From NCBI GenBank assembly GCA_963848415.1, contig CAWKDN010000001.1, positions 2,108,001 to 2,172,000 on the forward strand: a stretch of 64,000 bases of DNA, given 5' to 3'. The notes beneath the pieces were generated by a model. The model was given only the letters and a program-made list of their open reading frames with translations, had not been told where the DNA came from and did not search any database. The position numbers and the translations under genes were made by a program. This stretch comes from CAVQBC01 sp963848415 (GTDB lineage Bacteria; Actinomycetota; Thermoleophilia; Solirubrobacterales; Solirubrobacteraceae). Every line of letters begins with the position of its first letter. Position 1 is the stretch's first letter. Below, in pieces: positions 41,698-58,472 of this stretch.

Positions 41698-41788
41698 TGA
41701 CGGTCGCGCTTTCCGCGCCGGGAGGTCGTCGCCACCCGGTCGGCCGCCCTCCCCTGCCCGCCTCGCCCGATCCTTAGGAGTCGCCGTC

Positions 41789-45400
<3,612 letters not shown>

Positions 45401-45408
45401 GGAATCAC

Positions 45409-49508
<4,100 letters not shown>

Positions 49509-49512
<4 letters not shown>

Positions 49513-50360
49513 GCGGCAACCGGCGCAGCGGCCCCGCCCGCACGGGCGGGGCCGCGCTGTCGGCCGGCGGACTCGCGCTGGCCGGCCTCGCGGCGTGGGG
49601 GCTGTGGATCGAGCCCCGGCGCCTCGTGGTACGCCGCGAGGAGCTGCGGCTCGGAGGCTGGCCGCACGCGCTTGACGGACTGCGCATGGCCGTGCTCTCA
49701 GACCTGCACGCCGGCGTGCCCCACGTGCGCGCCGGCCGGCTCGCCGAGGTGGTGGCCGCGGTCAACGCGCAGGCGCCCGACCTCGTCTGCCTCGTCGGGG
49801 ACTATCGCGATGCCGGCGCGCTGTTCACGCGCCCGCCGGCGCCGCTGGCGGTCGCGCGCGCGCTCGGGGCGCTGCGGGCGCCGCTCGGCGTGGTGGCGGT
49901 GCTCGGCAACCACGACTGGAAGCGCTCCGGGCCGCGCATGGCCGGGGCGCTGGAGTCCTACGGGATCAGCGTGCTCGAGAACGACGCGCGCGGCGTCGGA
50001 CGCGGGCTGTGGGTCGCCGGCCTCAGCGACTACCGCTCGCGCGCGCCGTCGTTCAAGGCGGCGCTCGCGCAGGTCCCGGCCGGCGCGCCGGTGATCGCGC
50101 TCAGCCACGACCCCGACGTCTTCCCGCGCGCGCCCGCGCGCGTGGCGCTGACCGTCTCGGGCCACCTGCACGGCGGCCAGGTGCGAATCCCTCGCGTGGG
50201 CGCGCTGCGGGTCCCCTCGCGCTACGGCACGCGCTACCTGGCCGGTCCCGTCGAGGAAGGTGGCCGGCACCTGTACGTCACGACGGGCGTCGGGACGAGC
50301 GGCCTGCCGGTCCGCTTCGGCCGCCCGCCCGAGGTCGCCCTGCTCACCCTGCGGGCCTGA
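49509..50360 (+). CDS. Membrane-anchored metallophosphoesterase (YkuE/YaeI-like)
   Basis: About 283 residues. One N-terminal helix (ALSAGGLALAGLAAWGLWI) is followed by the calcineurin-like fold with metal ligands VLSDLHAGVPH, CLVGDYRDAG, VLGNHDWKRSG, ALSHDPDVF and SGHLHGGQVRIP. Relatives hydrolyse lipid-linked or cyclic phosphodiesters. The start is unsettled: no ATG or GTG precedes the helix, and CTG 49509, overlapping the rpoC stop, is the only near-cognate that keeps it. It is co-directional with rpoC and probably reads through from it. Confidence 0.78.
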
Positions 50361-50669
50361 CCGAGCGCCTGCGCGCCAGCCTCGTCCCCGCGGCGACGCG
50401 CGCGCCGTGGTGGCAGGGACCGACGCCACCGGGCCGAACAGGGAGACGACTCCGTCGTCGACGACGGGGAGCCAGAGGCCAAAACCCCGGCTCGGCGGAA
50501 CTCCGCCGCTACCCTACGCACTCGCCCGAGGGTTCGGGCGTGGTCGCCGCGGGGTACGCGGTGTTCAGGGTGGCCGACCCGGGGTCAGGCTCGGTCCTTT
50601 CAGCAGTACCGGTCGGTCCGTGCAGTCAAATGGCCGCGCACGCGCGGCGGAGAGAGCTTCACTCACCAC
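50361..50669 (+). other. Gene-free interval before the DMT-like gene
   Basis: 309 bp. It contains a perfect 16-bp palindrome CCGTCGTCGACGACGG (50452-50467) and several short GC hairpins, such as GGCGG-AACT-CCGCC near 50493 and one around CGCCCGA-GGGT-TCGGGCG near 50521-50539. No protein-coding frame with conserved features was recognised. It may hold the promoter and leader of the gene at 50670. Confidence 0.4.
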
Positions 50670-51539
50670 GTGTCTTTGAACGTCGGCATCCTGTTCGCGC
50701 TCGCCTGCGCGGTCGCGACCCAGCTCGCGTTCCTCTACAAGCACCGCGGAGCCAACCAGGCGCCGAAGGTCGACGTCCGTCATCCGCTCGCTTCGGGCCG
50801 GGCGCTGTTCGCCTCGCGCTGGTTCGCGATCGGCATGGCCGTCGCGCTGTTCGCCTGGCTGCTGCACGTCGCCGCGCTCGCCTTCGCGCCGCTGTCGGTG
50901 GTGCAGGCCGTGCTCTCCACCGGCGTCGTGATCCTCGCCGTGCTGGCCGACCGCCTCTTCGGCTTCGAGGTGGCGCGCCGTCAGTGGCTCGGCGTCGGCC
51001 TGACCGCCGTCGGCCTGGTGCTGCTGGTGCTTACCCTGCCCGGGCACTCCGGCTCGCACTCGAACTACTCGCTGGCCGGGATGATCGCCTTCGAGTCGGC
51101 GCTGCTCGTGGTCGGCGCGCTGCTGATCAGCGGCCCGCGCATGGGCGCCCCGGACCACCATCACGGGATCATGCTCGGCGCAGCGGCCGGTGTCCTCTTC
51201 GGGGTCTCCGACGTCGCCATCAAGGCGCTCACCGGCGTGGGCGGCCTCACCTCGCTGCTCGGCTCGCCTTGGCTCGCCGTCGCAGCGCTGGCGTCGGTGA
51301 TCGCGTTCTACGCCTCCGCGCGCGGGCTGCAGGACGGCGAGGCCGTGCCGGTCATCGCCTCGACCTCGACCGCCGCCAACGTCTCCTGCATCGTCGGCGG
51401 CATCGTCGTCTTCGGCGATCCCATGCCCTCGGACGCGCTGGGGATCGCCGTCCAGGTCATCGCCTTCGCGCTGGTCGTCGTGGCCGCGCTGGTGACGCCG
51501 CCGCCGATGCGCGCCGCGACCGTCTCCGCCCGAAGCTAG
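50670..51539 (+). CDS. DMT-superfamily (EamA/NIPA-like) integral membrane protein
   Basis: 289 residues and about nine to ten hydrophobic helices in two halves. The first half shows VGILFALACAVATQLAFLYK and FAPLSVVQAVLSTGVVILAV; the second shows GAAAGVLFGVSDVAIKAL and IASTSTAANVSCIVGGIVVF. That pattern is shared with drug/metabolite and NIPA magnesium transporters. The cargo is unknown. GTG 50670 begins directly at the first helix. Its TAG stop shares a CTAG with the stop of the hydrolase on the other strand. Confidence 0.78.
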   Translation: MSLNVGILFALACAVATQLAFLYKHRGANQAPKVDVRHPLASGRALFASRWFAIGMAVALFAWLLHVAALAFAPLSVVQAVLSTGVVILAVLADRLFGFEVARRQWLGVGLTAVGLVLLVLTLPGHSGSHSNYSLAGMIAFESALLVVGALLISGPRMGAPDHHHGIMLGAAAGVLFGVSDVAIKALTGVGGLTSLLGSPWLAVAALASVIAFYASARGLQDGEAVPVIASTSTAANVSCIVGGIVVFGDPMPSDALGIAVQVIAFALVVVAALVTPPPMRAATVSARS

Positions 51540-52312
51540 CTGCCGAGGATCACCTCGGCGACCTGAGCCGGGTCGTCCCAGGTCGGGACGTGCCCGCAGC
51601 GGGGCAGGACCACGTGGCGGGCCTCGGGCAGCAGCCGCCGGGCGCGGGCGCTCTGGCGGGCGAAGAGCAGCAGGCGGTCGCGGTCGCCCCAGGCGATGGT
51701 CGTCGGGCAGGCCGGGCCGGGCACGACGGCGCGGTAGGCCATGCCGGCCTCCAGGGCCTGGTCGAAGCCGGGCGCCCCCGCGAGGCCCCGCAGCGCGTGC
51801 GCCGCGTCGGCGGGCGGGATCCGCGCAGGCTGCCCGGCGAGCTGCCCCGAGATCAGCGCGCGGCGCACTGCGCCGGCGGTGACCGCGCCGGCGACTGGGG
51901 CCAGCGCGCGCGCCAGGGCCCTCGAGGCGACCAGGCTCCCGTGCCCGTAGGCGCGCTCGCGCGGGGTGGCGAAGCCGACGGGCGAGAGCGCGCACACGCT
52001 CGCCACGTGGCCCCGCCGGCCGAGCTCGAGCGCGATCCCGCCGCCGAGCGAGTTGCCCGCCACGTGCCAGCCGCCCGGTGCGAGCCCGAGGCCCGCAGCC
52101 AGCTCGGCGACCGCCCCGGCCAGCGCGGCCACCGTGGCCGGCCGGCCGTCCGCGGGTGAGTCGCCGTGACCGGGCAGGTCGAGCGCCACGACGTCGCGCT
52201 CGGCGGCGAGGCGATCCATCACCGGGTCCCACATCCGGCGGTTGGAGCCGACGCCGTGCACCAGCACCAGCGGCGGGCCGGCTCCCGTGCGCACGTGGGC
52301 CAGGTCGTCCAT
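51536..52312 (-). CDS. Alpha/beta hydrolase
   Basis: 258 residues from ATG 52312. The opening PPLVLVHGVGSNRRMWDPV gives the oxyanion HG motif; nucleophile Ser lies in AGNSLGGGIALEL, the acid in IAWGDRDRLL, and His in PRCGHVPTWDDP. An esterase or C-C hydrolase role is possible; the substrate is not indicated. It is divergent from the aminotransferase operon and overlaps the DMT-like gene at the stops. Confidence 0.88.
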   Translation of the reverse strand: MDDLAHVRTGAGPPLVLVHGVGSNRRMWDPVMDRLAAERDVVALDLPGHGDSPADGRPATVAALAGAVAELAAGLGLAPGGWHVAGNSLGGGIALELGRRGHVASVCALSPVGFATPRERAYGHGSLVASRALARALAPVAGAVTAGAVRRALISGQLAGQPARIPPADAAHALRGLAGAPGFDQALEAGMAYRAVVPGPACPTTIAWGDRDRLLLFARQSARARRLLPEARHVVLPRCGHVPTWDDPAQVAEVILGS

Positions 52313-52321
52313 ACCTGCACC

Positions 52322-52351
52322 TTGCCAAATGGACGTTTCGGCCGATAGCCT
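52322..52351 (+). promoter_or_regulatory. Candidate promoter of the aminotransferase operon
   Basis: TTGCCA (52322-52327), 18 bases, TAGCCT (52346-52351); the aminotransferase ATG follows 61 bases later. It lies ten bases beyond the divergent hydrolase start. Confidence 0.4.
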
Positions 52352-52412
52352 TGTACGCAGCGGCGCAAAGGTCTTCTGGCGCCATCGGAACCAGCGACAC
52401 CGGGAGCGATGC

Positions 52413-53795
52413 ATGGCCGTCGAGGCACAGGCCGGACCGCAGACGAGCGACCTACAGGAACTGGCCAAGCGCCACCTGTGGATGCACTTCACGCCGATGG
52501 GCGGCTTCCGCCACCGCGAGCTGCCGATCATCGTCCGCGGTGAGGGCTGCTACGTGTACGACGACCACGGCAAGCGCTACCTCGACGGGCTCGCGGCCCT
52601 CTTCTGCGTGAACATCGGCCACGGCCGCGCCGACGTCGCCCAGGCCGGCGCCGACCAGGCCAAGGAGCTCGGCTTTTACACCAACTGGAGCTACGCGCAC
52701 CCGCGCGCGATCGAGCTCGCCGCCCGCATCGCCGGCCTCGCGCCCGGCGACCTCAACCGCGTCTTCTTCACCTCGGGCGGCTCCGAGGCCGTCGACTCGG
52801 CGCTCAAGCTCTGCCGCCAGTACCACAAGCTCACCGGCAACGCCGGGCGCTTCAAGGTCATCTCGCGCAAGCTCGCCTATCACGGCACGACCCTCGGCGC
52901 CCTGACCGCCACCGGGCTGCCGACCGCCCGCGCGCCCTTCGAGCCGCTGTTCCCCGGCTCCGGCCACGTGCCCAACACCAACGCCTACCGGCCCGAGCAC
53001 GGGATGACGCCGCTCGAGCTGGCCGAGGAGATCCGCGAGAAGATCCTCTTCGAGGACCCGGAGACGGTCTCGTGCGTGATCCTCGAGCCCGTGCAGAACT
53101 CCGGCGGCTGCTTCACCGCCCCGCCCGAGTACTTCCAGCGCGTGCGCGAGATCTGCGACGAGTTCGGCATCCTCTTCATCTCCGACGAGGTCATCTGCTC
53201 GTGGGGCCGCCTCGGCGAGTACTTCGGCGCGGAGAAGCTGGGCTATCAGCCGGACATCATCACCACCGCCAAGGGACTGACCTCCGCCTACGCGGCGATG
53301 GGCGCCGTGATCGCCTCCGACCGGGTCGCCGAGCCGTTCATGGCGGAGGAGAACTCCTTCTCGCACGGGCTGACCTTCGGCGGGCACCCGATCTCCGCCG
53401 CCGTGGCGATGGCCAACCTCGACGTGTTCGAGAACGAGGGGATCCTGGAGAACGTCCGCGAGCACGAGGACGAGTTCGCGGCCATGCTCGACACGCTGCG
53501 CGACATCCCGATCGTCGGCGACGTGCGCGGCATGGGCTACTTCCGCGCGGTCGAGCTGGTCAAGGACCGCGAGACCAAGGAGACCTTCAACGACCAGGAG
53601 TGCGACTGGCTGCTGCGCGACCAGCTCACGCCCGATCTCTTCGAGAGCGGCCTGATCTGCCGCTCGGACGACCGCGGCGACCCGGTCATCCAGTTCTCGC
53701 CGCCGCTGATCGCCGGCCCGGAGCAGTTCGCCGAGATGCAGGCCGTCCTGCGGCCCGTGCTCGAGCGCGTCTCACAGCGGCTGGGCCTGCACTGA
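52413..53795 (+). CDS. Class III omega-amino acid/diamine aminotransferase (PLP)
   Basis: 460 residues from ATG 52413 with GGGAG upstream. It has the fold-type I class III features: CYVYDDHGKRYLDGLAALFC, GGSEAVDSALKLCRQYH, the PLP Asp in ILFISDEVICSWGRLG, and the PLP Lys in TTAKGLTSAYAAMG. Family members use amines such as beta-alanine, GABA, putrescine or taurine with pyruvate or 2-oxoglutarate as acceptor. A PucR-type regulator gene and alanine dehydrogenase follow, so pyruvate as acceptor, giving alanine, is likely. Confidence 0.9.
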   Translation: MAVEAQAGPQTSDLQELAKRHLWMHFTPMGGFRHRELPIIVRGEGCYVYDDHGKRYLDGLAALFCVNIGHGRADVAQAGADQAKELGFYTNWSYAHPRAIELAARIAGLAPGDLNRVFFTSGGSEAVDSALKLCRQYHKLTGNAGRFKVISRKLAYHGTTLGALTATGLPTARAPFEPLFPGSGHVPNTNAYRPEHGMTPLELAEEIREKILFEDPETVSCVILEPVQNSGGCFTAPPEYFQRVREICDEFGILFISDEVICSWGRLGEYFGAEKLGYQPDIITTAKGLTSAYAAMGAVIASDRVAEPFMAEENSFSHGLTFGGHPISAAVAMANLDVFENEGILENVREHEDEFAAMLDTLRDIPIVGDVRGMGYFRAVELVKDRETKETFNDQECDWLLRDQLTPDLFESGLICRSDDRGDPVIQFSPPLIAGPEQFAEMQAVLRPVLERVSQRLGLH

Positions 53796-53796
53796 T

Positions 53797-55380
53797 GTGC
53801 TGACGCTGCGCGAGCTCATCCGCGGCCTGGACGTCGACGTCGTAGCGGGCGAGGCGGGGCTGGACCGCGCGGTGCGCTGGGTGCACATCTCCGAGCTGGT
53901 CGACCCCACCCCGTGGCTGTCGGGCGGCGAGCTGCTGTTGAGCACCGGGCTGCAGCTCGAGGGGGCCGAGCAGCAGCGGGAGTACCTCGCGCGGCTGGCG
54001 GGCCACGGGCTGGTCGGGCTGGGCTTCGGCACCGGCTTCGCGCACGCGACGGTGCCCGCGCCGCTGCGCGAGGCCGCGGACGCGCACGACTTCCCGCTCT
54101 TCGAAGTGCCCTACGAGGTGCCGTTCATCGCCGTCACCGAGCAGGCCTTCAGCTCGCTCGTCAACCAGCACTACGCCGTGCTTCAGCGCGCGATCTCCGC
54201 GCACGAGCGGCTCGAGCGGATCGTGCTCTCAGAGCAGGGGCTCGACGGCGTGGCCGCCGGCCTCGCCGCGCTGGTGGGCGGTCCGGCGCTGATCCTCGAC
54301 GCGCGCGGTCAGCTCCTGGCCGGCTCCGCGCCCGCGCCGGCCGCCGAGGCCGCGGCCTGCGCCGAGGTGCGCGAGCGCGCGGCCACGGGCGCCCGGCGCA
54401 GCTTCGCCTCCGCGGCGCTGGGCGACGGCCTCGCGCTGCCCGTGCCGCGCACGCCGGGTCCCGACGCCGGGCCGGCCGAGCCGCAGGCGTGGCTCGTGGC
54501 GGCGCGCGCCGGCGGGCCGCTGTCCGAGCTCGACCGCCTGACGCTGCACCAGGCGGTCACCACCGTCGCGCTCGAGCTGCTGCGCCGCCGGGTGGCGGCC
54601 GACACCGAGCGCCGGCTGGCCGGCGACGTGCTCGCCGGCCTGGTCTCCGGGCAGCTGACCGGAACCGAGCTCGCCCGGCGCCTGGAGCCCTTCGGCCTCG
54701 GGGCGGCGGCCGGGGTGCTCGTGCTGGCGCCGGCGCCCGGCGAGCGCGCCGCGGTGCAGGACGCCCTCGCCGAGGCGGTGCGCGAGGAGACCGGCACGGG
54801 ACTCGCCGCGCCGAGCGGGCGCTTCGCCTGCGCGCTGCTGGGAGCCGGCGGGGGCGAGCAGGCGCTCTTCGCCGCCGCCGAGCGCGTGCTCGGTCGCGTG
54901 GGCGCGATGACCGGCGCCCACCTGCCGGCCGGCGCCGGCCGGCCGGCCGCGCCCGGCGAGCTGCGCCGCGGCTTCCACGAGGCGCGCTGTGCGCTGGAGG
55001 CGCGCGAGCTCGGCGCCACCGCCGCGAACGGCAACGGCGACGGCGGCGAGCCGCTGCTGGCCACCTACCGCGACCTCGGCTCCTTCCAGCTGCTGCTCTC
55101 GCTGCAGGACGACGACGCCCTGCGGCTCTTCTGCGACTCGATCCTGTCGCCCATCGAGGACGGCGAGGGCGCCTACGGCGGCGAGCTGATGCGCTCGCTG
55201 GAGGCCTTCATCGAGTGCAACGGCCAGTGGGAGAAGGCCGCCCGCCGGCTCTATTGCCATCGCCATACGCTGCGCTATCGCATCCGCCGCGTCGAGGAGC
55301 TCACCGGCCGCTCGCTGGACTCCGCCCGCGATCGGATCGACCTCTGGCTCGCGCTGCGCGGGCGCGAGCTGATCACCTGA
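53797..55380 (+). CDS. PucR-family transcriptional regulator
   Basis: 527 residues from GTG 53797, one base after the aminotransferase stop. The N-terminal PucR domain (LTLRELIRGLDVDVVAGEAG, VDPTPWLSGGELLLSTGLQL) is followed by a middle GAF-like or GGDEF-related region and a C-terminal helix-turn-helix (ECNGQWEKAARRLYCHRHTL, RYRIRRVEELTGRSL). The family often controls purine, polyamine or omega-amino acid catabolism. Here it probably senses the amine pathway and controls its own operon. Confidence 0.9.
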   Translation: MLTLRELIRGLDVDVVAGEAGLDRAVRWVHISELVDPTPWLSGGELLLSTGLQLEGAEQQREYLARLAGHGLVGLGFGTGFAHATVPAPLREAADAHDFPLFEVPYEVPFIAVTEQAFSSLVNQHYAVLQRAISAHERLERIVLSEQGLDGVAAGLAALVGGPALILDARGQLLAGSAPAPAAEAAACAEVRERAATGARRSFASAALGDGLALPVPRTPGPDAGPAEPQAWLVAARAGGPLSELDRLTLHQAVTTVALELLRRRVAADTERRLAGDVLAGLVSGQLTGTELARRLEPFGLGAAAGVLVLAPAPGERAAVQDALAEAVREETGTGLAAPSGRFACALLGAGGGEQALFAAAERVLGRVGAMTGAHLPAGAGRPAAPGELRRGFHEARCALEARELGATAANGNGDGGEPLLATYRDLGSFQLLLSLQDDDALRLFCDSILSPIEDGEGAYGGELMRSLEAFIECNGQWEKAARRLYCHRHTLRYRIRRVEELTGRSLDSARDRIDLWLALRGRELIT

Positions 55381-55403
55381 CCCCGCAACGAGAGGAACCC
55401 CAC

Positions 55404-56534
55404 ATGAAGGTCGGCGTCCCCAGCGAGATCAAGTCCGACGAGTACCGCGTCGCGATGACGCCGGACGGCGTCCGCGAGCTCGTCGAGCAGGAGCACGAGG
55501 TGGTCGTGCAGGCGGGGGCGGGGGAGGGCTCGGCGATCGCCGACGCCGACTACGAGGCGCAGGGGGCACGGATCCTGCCCGACGCCGAGGCGGTCTTCGG
55601 CGAGGCGGACATGATCGTCAAGGTCAAGGAGCCCCAGGCGAGCGAGGTGGCGCTGCTGGAGCCGCGCCACACGCTGTTCACCTATCTGCATCTCGCGCCG
55701 GATCCCGAGCTGACGCGCGGGCTGGCGGAGTCGGGGGCGACGTGCGTGGCCTACGAGACGGTGGAGGACATGCACGGGCGGCTGCCGCTGCTGGCGCCGA
55801 TGAGCGAGGTGGCGGGCAAGATCGCCACGCAGGCGGGGGCGTTCATGCTCGAGAAGCCGCTCGGCGGCCGCGGCATCCTGCTGGGCGGCGTGCCGGGGGT
55901 GGCGGCGGCGAAGGTGATGGTGATCGGCGGTGGGGTGGTCGGGATGAACGCGGCGTTCATCGCGATCGGGATGGAGGCCGAGGTCTATGTCTATGACCGC
56001 AACATCGACCGGTTGCGCGAGCTCGACCTGCAGTTCGCGGGGCGCGCGTCGACGTGCTACGCGTCGACGCTGGCGATCGAGCAGCGCCTGCCCGAGGTCG
56101 ACCTGGTGATCGGCGCGGTGCTGGTCCACGGCGCCAAGGCCCCCTACGTGGTGCGGCGCGACCAGCTGGGGCTGATGAAGCGAAACGCGGTGCTGGTGGA
56201 CGTCTCGATCGACCAGGGCGGCTGCTTTGAGACCTCGCGCCCCACGACGCACTCGGATCCGACGTTCGAGGTCGACGGCATCACCCACTACTGCGTGGCC
56301 AACATGCCCGGGGCGGTGCCGATCACCTCGACCTTCGCGCTGACCAACGCGACGATGCCCTACGTGCTGCACCTCGCCCGCGCCGGCGTCGTGCAGGCCG
56401 CGCGCGAGAATCCGGGCCTCGCCCAGGGGGTCAACGTGGTCGACGGCAAGGTCACCTACGCGCCCGTCGCCGAGGCCACCGGCGAGCCGCACGTCGAGCT
56501 CTTCGAGGCGCTCGGGGAGGGGGCGGCGGCCTAG
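55404..56534 (+). CDS. ald: Alanine dehydrogenase
   Basis: 376 residues; NAD-dependent oxidative deamination of L-alanine to pyruvate and ammonia, and the reverse. Arg15, Lys75, His96 (YLHLAPD) and Asp270 sit at the same positions as in known alanine dehydrogenases. The NAD loop is VMVIGGGVVGMNAAFIAIG. GAGGA precedes the ATG at 55404, 23 bases after the regulator. In this operon it would regenerate pyruvate from the alanine made by the aminotransferase. Confidence 0.95.
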   Translation: MKVGVPSEIKSDEYRVAMTPDGVRELVEQEHEVVVQAGAGEGSAIADADYEAQGARILPDAEAVFGEADMIVKVKEPQASEVALLEPRHTLFTYLHLAPDPELTRGLAESGATCVAYETVEDMHGRLPLLAPMSEVAGKIATQAGAFMLEKPLGGRGILLGGVPGVAAAKVMVIGGGVVGMNAAFIAIGMEAEVYVYDRNIDRLRELDLQFAGRASTCYASTLAIEQRLPEVDLVIGAVLVHGAKAPYVVRRDQLGLMKRNAVLVDVSIDQGGCFETSRPTTHSDPTFEVDGITHYCVANMPGAVPITSTFALTNATMPYVLHLARAGVVQAARENPGLAQGVNVVDGKVTYAPVAEATGEPHVELFEALGEGAAA

Positions 56535-56561
56535 GGCGCCGCTGCTAGCATCCAGCGCCGT

Positions 56562-56957
56562 ATGCCGACGACCTCCCAGCTCGTGCGCAAGGGCCGCACC
56601 GCCCAGAAGAAGAAGCTCTCCACCCCCGGCCTGAAGTCGGGCAAGGGGCGCAAGAAGAAGGTGGCCGCCCCCCAGCGCCGCGGTGTCTGCACGCGTGTGT
56701 TCACGACCACGCCCAAGAAGCCGAACTCCGCGCTGCGCAAGGTCGCGCGCGTCCGGCTGACGAACTCGATGGAGGTCACGGTCTACATCCCCGGCGAGGG
56801 GCACAACCTGCAGGAGCACTCCGTCGTGCTCGTGCGCGGCGGCCGGGTCAAGGATCTTCCGGGCGTGCGCTACAAGGTCGTGCGCGGAACGCTCGACGCC
56901 GCCGGCGTGTCGGACCGCAAGAAGGCCCGCTCCCAGTACGGCGTGAAGGCGCGCTAG
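56562..56957 (+). CDS. rpsL: 30S ribosomal protein S12 with basic insertion
   Basis: 131 residues; decoding-centre protein. Core motifs RRGVCTRVFTTTPKKPNSAL and HNLQEHSVVLVRGGRVKDLP are intact, including the lysines linked to streptomycin sensitivity. Compared with the usual 124 residues there is an added basic stretch around residues 26-35 (SGKGRKKKVA). It opens the str operon; its stop overlaps the rpsG GTG by one base. Confidence 0.95.
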   Translation: MPTTSQLVRKGRTAQKKKLSTPGLKSGKGRKKKVAAPQRRGVCTRVFTTTPKKPNSALRKVARVRLTNSMEVTVYIPGEGHNLQEHSVVLVRGGRVKDLPGVRYKVVRGTLDAAGVSDRKKARSQYGVKAR

Positions 56958-57427
56958 TGCCCCGCCGCGCCGCCGCGACCGTCCGTGCCATCGAGCCGGA
57001 CCCGATCCACCGCTCCAAGCTGGTCCAGCAGGTCATCAATCGCGTGATGCTCGACGGCAAGAAGTCCACCGCCGAGCGGATCGTCTACGACGCGCTGGCC
57101 ATCCTCTCCGAGCGCACGGGCAAGGATCCGGTCGAGGCGCTGGAGACCTCGATCAAGGCGCTGACCCCTGTGCTCGAGGTCCGTCCCCGCCGCGTCGGCG
57201 GCGCGACCTACCAGGTGCCGGTGGAGGTCCCGCCGCGCCGGTCGCGCACGCTCGCCGTGCGCTGGCTCGTCGAGTTCGCCCGCAACCGCCGCGAGCGCTC
57301 GATGGCCCAGCGGCTCGCCAACGAGCTGCTCGACGCGCAGTCCCAGCAGGGCGGCGCCTACAAGCGCAAGGACGACATCTTCCGCATGGCGCAGGCCAAC
57401 AAGGCCTTCGCGCACTACCGCTGGTAG
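56957..57427 (+). CDS. rpsG: 30S ribosomal protein S7
   Basis: 156 residues from GTG 56957. Typical sequences VNRVMLDGKKST-like VINRVMLDGKKSTAERIVY, GGATYQVPVEVPPRR and NKAFAHYRW are present. It nucleates the 30S head. Normally fusA follows at once; here the next rightward translation gene is 3.8 kb away. Confidence 0.95.
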   Translation: MPRRAAATVRAIEPDPIHRSKLVQQVINRVMLDGKKSTAERIVYDALAILSERTGKDPVEALETSIKALTPVLEVRPRRVGGATYQVPVEVPPRRSRTLAVRWLVEFARNRRERSMAQRLANELLDAQSQQGGAYKRKDDIFRMAQANKAFAHYRW

Positions 57428-57474
57428 CGGCCGCTGCGCCGCGCGCCGAGGCGTCCCAGCGTCTCGCGCGTTCG

Positions 57475-57909
57475 TCACGCGATGTCGGGGATGGTGAGCT
57501 CGCGCAGCGGGTCGCCGCCGTCGACGAAGAGACGCGGGTGGGCCGTCGTCGCTGCCGCGATGCGCGCGAGGATCCGCCGGCCGGCCTCGGGATGACGACC
57601 GTCGAGGGCGCCGACCCGGATCGCGAAGACGATGTCGTAGGGCGCCTCGCCGGGTTGGAGGACGAACGCTTCTGCCGGGACATGGCGGACGGCCAGGCGA
57701 CCGGACGCGATCTCCTCGGCCGCGTTGGCGCGAGCCTGGCCGATGGCCTTGGCGGATCGGTCGATCGCCAGGATGTGGCCCGTGTCGAGGCGGTTGGCGA
57801 TCGCCCGCGCGGCTGCGCCCGGCCCGCACCCGATCTCGAGCACACGGGAGCCGGGCTGCAGGGGCAGCGCATCGACGACGGCTTGCAGGCGAGGTGAGAG
57901 CCGGGACAT
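57475..57909 (-). CDS. Class I SAM-dependent methyltransferase, small
   Basis: 144 residues. The SAM-binding loop VLEIGCGPGAAARAIANRL (about 24-42) is followed by acidic LAIDRSAKAIGQAR. The protein ends early (PLRELTIPDIA), without the usual later beta strands, so it is a minimal or truncated methyltransferase. Substrate unknown. It runs opposite to the str operon. Confidence 0.75.
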   Translation of the reverse strand: MSRLSPRLQAVVDALPLQPGSRVLEIGCGPGAAARAIANRLDTGHILAIDRSAKAIGQARANAAEEIASGRLAVRHVPAEAFVLQPGEAPYDIVFAIRVGALDGRHPEAGRRILARIAAATTAHPRLFVDGGDPLRELTIPDIA

Positions 57910-57980
57910 GCCCGGAACCCTGGCGCAGCACGATCACGTCGTCGAGCCAGATCCCGAGAACGATCAACCGTGCTGTGTCT

Positions 57981-58004
57981 CCGGGGCGCGCTCGGGCGCC
58001 CCGG
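57981..58004. terminator. Nine-bp GC hairpin downstream of the SRPBCC remnant
   Basis: CCGGGGCGC (57981-57989), GCTCGG, GCGCCCCGG (57996-58004). It lies 22 bases past the leftward stop at 58026. No T-run, but position and stem strength suit a terminator. Confidence 0.45.
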
Positions 58005-58025
58005 GGCGGTGGCGGCGGAGGGGGT

Positions 58026-58472
58026 TCAGCCGGCGTCGAGCGCGCTGGTGATCGAATCCATGACGGCGCGCCAGTGGCGACGCTGCCGCTCTCGCTCGCC
58101 GGCGCTGGTCATCCGCTCCTGGTGGAACTGAGGCGCGTGCGGTCGGTGCCGGAGCGGGAGACCACCATCTGCACCGTGGTCTCGTGGTCCCACTCAGCCG
58201 GCTGCCAGGGAGGCTGATGCGGTCGCGGGACCGTGAAGCCCCGCGCTCGCCCCGGACGCCCGCCGTCCGTCTCGTACCGCGCTCCCGGCTCTTCGGTGAG
58301 CCGCACTCCGTGTCCGAGCCACAGGTCGGTGCCGGCGGGCGAGGTCGAGGAACTCCCACACCCGCTCGACCGTGTGCTCGACGGTCCGCGACACCCCGAT
58401 CTGCCAGCCCGCGTCCTTCGTGCGGCCGACCTCGTCCCCGGGCGTCACGGGAGCACCGCGCGCGGTGGACAT
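58026..58472 (-). pseudogene. Frameshifted SRPBCC (AHSA1-like) protein
   Basis: START/Bet v 1-like fold remnant. It begins at ATG 58472 with VGRTKDAGWQIGVSRTVEHT and RVWEFL, shifts frame near 58342 to DLWLGHGVRLTEEPGARYET and QPAEWDHETTVQMVVSRSGT, and shifts again near 58130 to FHQERMTSAGERERQRRHW, ending at 58026. The three pieces join into one normal SRPBCC protein of about 148 residues. Function of the family is hydrophobic ligand binding or co-chaperone-like; here it is probably dead or mis-sequenced. Confidence 0.68.

Noticed and set aside
41648..41788. N-terminal extension of RpoB from a GTG at 41648
   Set aside because: The extra 47 residues match nothing expected in RpoB, overlap promoter-like sequences, and TTG 41789 has an ideally placed AGGAG.
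50361..50669. Guanidine (ykkC) or other riboswitch upstream of the DMT-like transporter
   Set aside because: Several hairpins are present, but the conserved ykkC or mini-ykkC motifs could not be matched.
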